Program-made: the position numbers and the translations under genes
NCBI GenBank assembly: GCA_033064195.1
Contig: JARBJD010000138.1
Span: 119,286-183,285, forward strand
Source of the DNA: Blattamonas nauphoetae
Taxonomy: Eukaryota; Preaxostyla; Oxymonadida
Length of the DNA stretch: 64,000 nt
Direction: 5' to 3'
In this document: positions 62,213 to 64,000 of the stretch, one piece after another
Layout: each line of letters opens with the position of its first letter
Numbering within the stretch: position 1 is the first letter of the stretch
The notes under the pieces: model-generated
Database searches by the model: none
What the model was told of the DNA's origin: nothing
The model's input: only the letters and a program-made list of their open reading frames with translations

Positions 62213-64000
62213 ATGAATTCGCATATAACACATCTGACAAACAAAGAACTGGAGCATCATCTTTGACTGGAAATACAACTGGATCAATCAAGTACACTCG
62301 AGATGATATTGGTCAAATACAGCAACAACTAATGTCCGAACATCACATCAATTACCTTCTGAATGATGGAGCACAGTACTGCCATCCAAGAATTGAAACC
62401 ATCAGAGAATGCACGATTCTATACAGGGCGAGAGATAATCATTCCACTGACTGGGAATCAGGACATTTGTCAAATTGATGATTCGTTTATCACGTTCACA
62501 ATGACTGCGACATTGAGAGTCAATAATTGGCAAACTACAGCTGGTAAAATTGGATCGTTCATGAATGAGAGGATATTCATCTTCGTTGGACTCAAGCATT
62601 CGGCATCTATCTTTCGTGACCTCACTGTTCTTCACAACAATCAACGGATCATCAGCACAACAAACAATGATGTATCAATGGAATCTCACATCTACAATAT
62701 GATCAAACCGAAGAGTCAATTGGAGAATCGAAAACATTGTCACACTCCGTGGCAAAATGCTTGGAATCATGATGAATCAGTTGCTGGTGTTTATATTCCA
62801 CTTTCGGTTTTACGACGACGTCTGGAACGGGAGTGTTTCAAGACACAATCGATGTGCCTATTCGTGTGTCGATCAATCTTGAAGATCTTCTTATATTCTC
62901 AGGGATGACTGACTATCCAAAATGTCTCTTTGGCGATTTGAAATTGAGTGTGCACATGAATGAGGATGCGTTTGTTTGTTGTTCTGTTAATCCTGAACTT
63001 ACTTTGAAAGATACACTATCATCACTCGTAACTGGTACACCAGCAGCACCAACTATTAAAGCAGCAATTCTCAATTGTATTCAACATCGTCCATATTTCC
63101 TAACTAATCTTGTCACCTCATGCACAAAGAACTTCGTTCAAATTGGTCAATCATTTCTCCAACCAACTGTCACAAAAGACATAGTTTGCTCAACAGCCAA
63201 TGTCGTGACAACAGAACCTGAATTTGTGGATCAGTACATCTCATTGAACATCACAAACTATCGGATTGATGATGTATATTGCATGAGCAGGCATCTGAGT
63301 AGTCCCATCAAAATAGGTAAAACTGGGATCAATTGATGTCAGTGCCTAAATTTGGACTGAGATCAAATTTCAACTCTTTTCCTTTGAGATTTTCTCATTA
63401 TCACTTCATTAATCATGTTCAATTCACTTCTTGTTTTCACATAATGCTCTTCAATATTTCAGACAGCTCTTATTTCCCAAAAAACACGCACGATCACAAT
63501 CACCAACACTTCTTTTTCGATGTATTCCCTTCATTGACTTTTAGTCAGTGAGAAAAACCATCAAAGAAGACATAATAACGCATTATCGACTTGGTTTTAT
63601 AATTATTGTTGTAGAACAAACTGAAACAGCAGCACCCAAAGTTTGCATTTTCATGATCTATGAAGTGACCATTTTCCTTTTTACTTTTTTTTCCATTCAA
63701 ATATCATATATAAGAAGACTTTTTGAAATGAAAGAAACGAAATGGTATTGTAGGTATTTAGTGGGATCAGATCCGACTGGGATCACTGGGATCAAATCAA
63801 AGCCTGTGCATGAGTGTTGGATACAAAATGAAAGATGGTGCGATAAAGAAACTCATGGAGATGTATCAGAATCGTCCTGGAACAATTCCAGCAGAAAAGA
63901 TATCGTTCTATCCATTTCAGAAGACGCCAACGGCAACAGGAATTGATTGTACTCAGCAAATGGTAGTGGTGAATGCTAAAGGATATCATGCTCCTCTTCC
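62213..64000 (+). pseudogene. Polinton major capsid protein, broken, runs off the right edge
   Basis: The double-jelly-roll capsid protein forms the shell. Signatures seen: LRVNNWQTTAGKIGSF, IFVGLKHSASIFRDLTVLHN, STTNNDVSMESHIYNM and GVYIPLSVL, which match the conserved N-terminal barrel of Polinton capsid proteins; later parts include TLKDTLSSLVTGTPAAPTIK and, close to the edge, GTIPAEKISFYPFQKT. The gene is broken, with several disruptions, and its 3' end is outside the window. Confidence 0.8.

Larger units (their letters stand above)
47391..64000 (+). mobile_element. Polinton (Maverick), left part, runs off the right edge
   Basis: A virus-like element with the Polinton hallmark set: B-family DNA polymerase of the protein-primed type, rve integrase, packaging ATPase and double-jelly-roll major capsid protein, plus small unrecognised genes. 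All genes but the ATPase point right. No Ulp1-type protease was found in the visible part. The left terminal repeat lies somewhere in 46.2-47.4 kb and the right end is beyond the window, so length and target duplication are unknown. The polymerase and capsid genes are broken, with roughly ten breaks altogether, while integrase and ATPase look whole; it is a fairly young fossil. A pogo-like transposon lies inside the polymerase gene. Confidence 0.9.

Overview
The window looks like nuclear DNA of a protist, most likely a metamonad of the oxymonad (Preaxostyla) type. The clues are very large beta-helix surface proteins with one membrane span and a kinase-like tail, very short GT-AG introns (29-48 nt), gene densities and long ORFs typical of a flagellate, and a Polinton. 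The lineage is an inference from gene content; no rRNA or organelle marker is present. The standard genetic code fits: large genes end at TAA or TGA and lose all protein-like character beyond the stop.

Layout. 1-3.7 kb: ends of one or two unrecognised minus-strand genes, a 387-bp MITE and decayed DNA. 3.7-14.0 kb: one giant minus-strand receptor-like gene (beta-helix, transmembrane span, pseudokinase) split by a 902-bp transposon with 10-bp target duplications. 14.4-18.3 kb: repeat graveyard with a transposase remnant, a 539-bp foldback, a 620-bp palindrome and a 230-bp inverted-repeat pair. 18.4-20.0 kb: a dead copy of the spliceosomal helicase Aquarius (AQR). 20.9-29.2 kb: copy A of a segmental duplication holding a second receptor gene, cut by four different insertions, one of them an apparently intact pogo/Tigger-like transposon. 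29.2-29.7 kb: a Tudor-SN (SND1) fragment. 30.0-32.1 kb: a three-exon gene that looks transposase-derived. 32.4-40.9 kb: a single uninterrupted 2,838-codon ORF with coiled coils and a P-loop. 41.1-46.2 kb: copy B of the duplication, with an open receptor frame that is truncated at its 5' end, plus an 869-bp MITE in its 3' flank. About 47.4 kb to the window end: a Polinton (Maverick) running off the right edge.

The Polinton carries a protein-primed-type DNA polymerase B, an rve integrase, a packaging ATPase, a major capsid protein and several small unrecognised proteins. Polymerase and capsid genes are broken; integrase and ATPase look whole. Another pogo-like transposon has jumped into the polymerase gene. 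Two start-proximal AT-rich motif classes separate the polymerase and repeat-domain genes from the integrase and structural genes, which suggests two expression classes.

The main biological story is turnover. The duplicated receptor gene gives filled and empty sites for several transposon families, and tiny introns occur both in host genes and at the same linker position in two diverged transposases. No CRISPR, rRNA or convincing tRNA gene was seen; one decayed tRNA-like sequence is noted.
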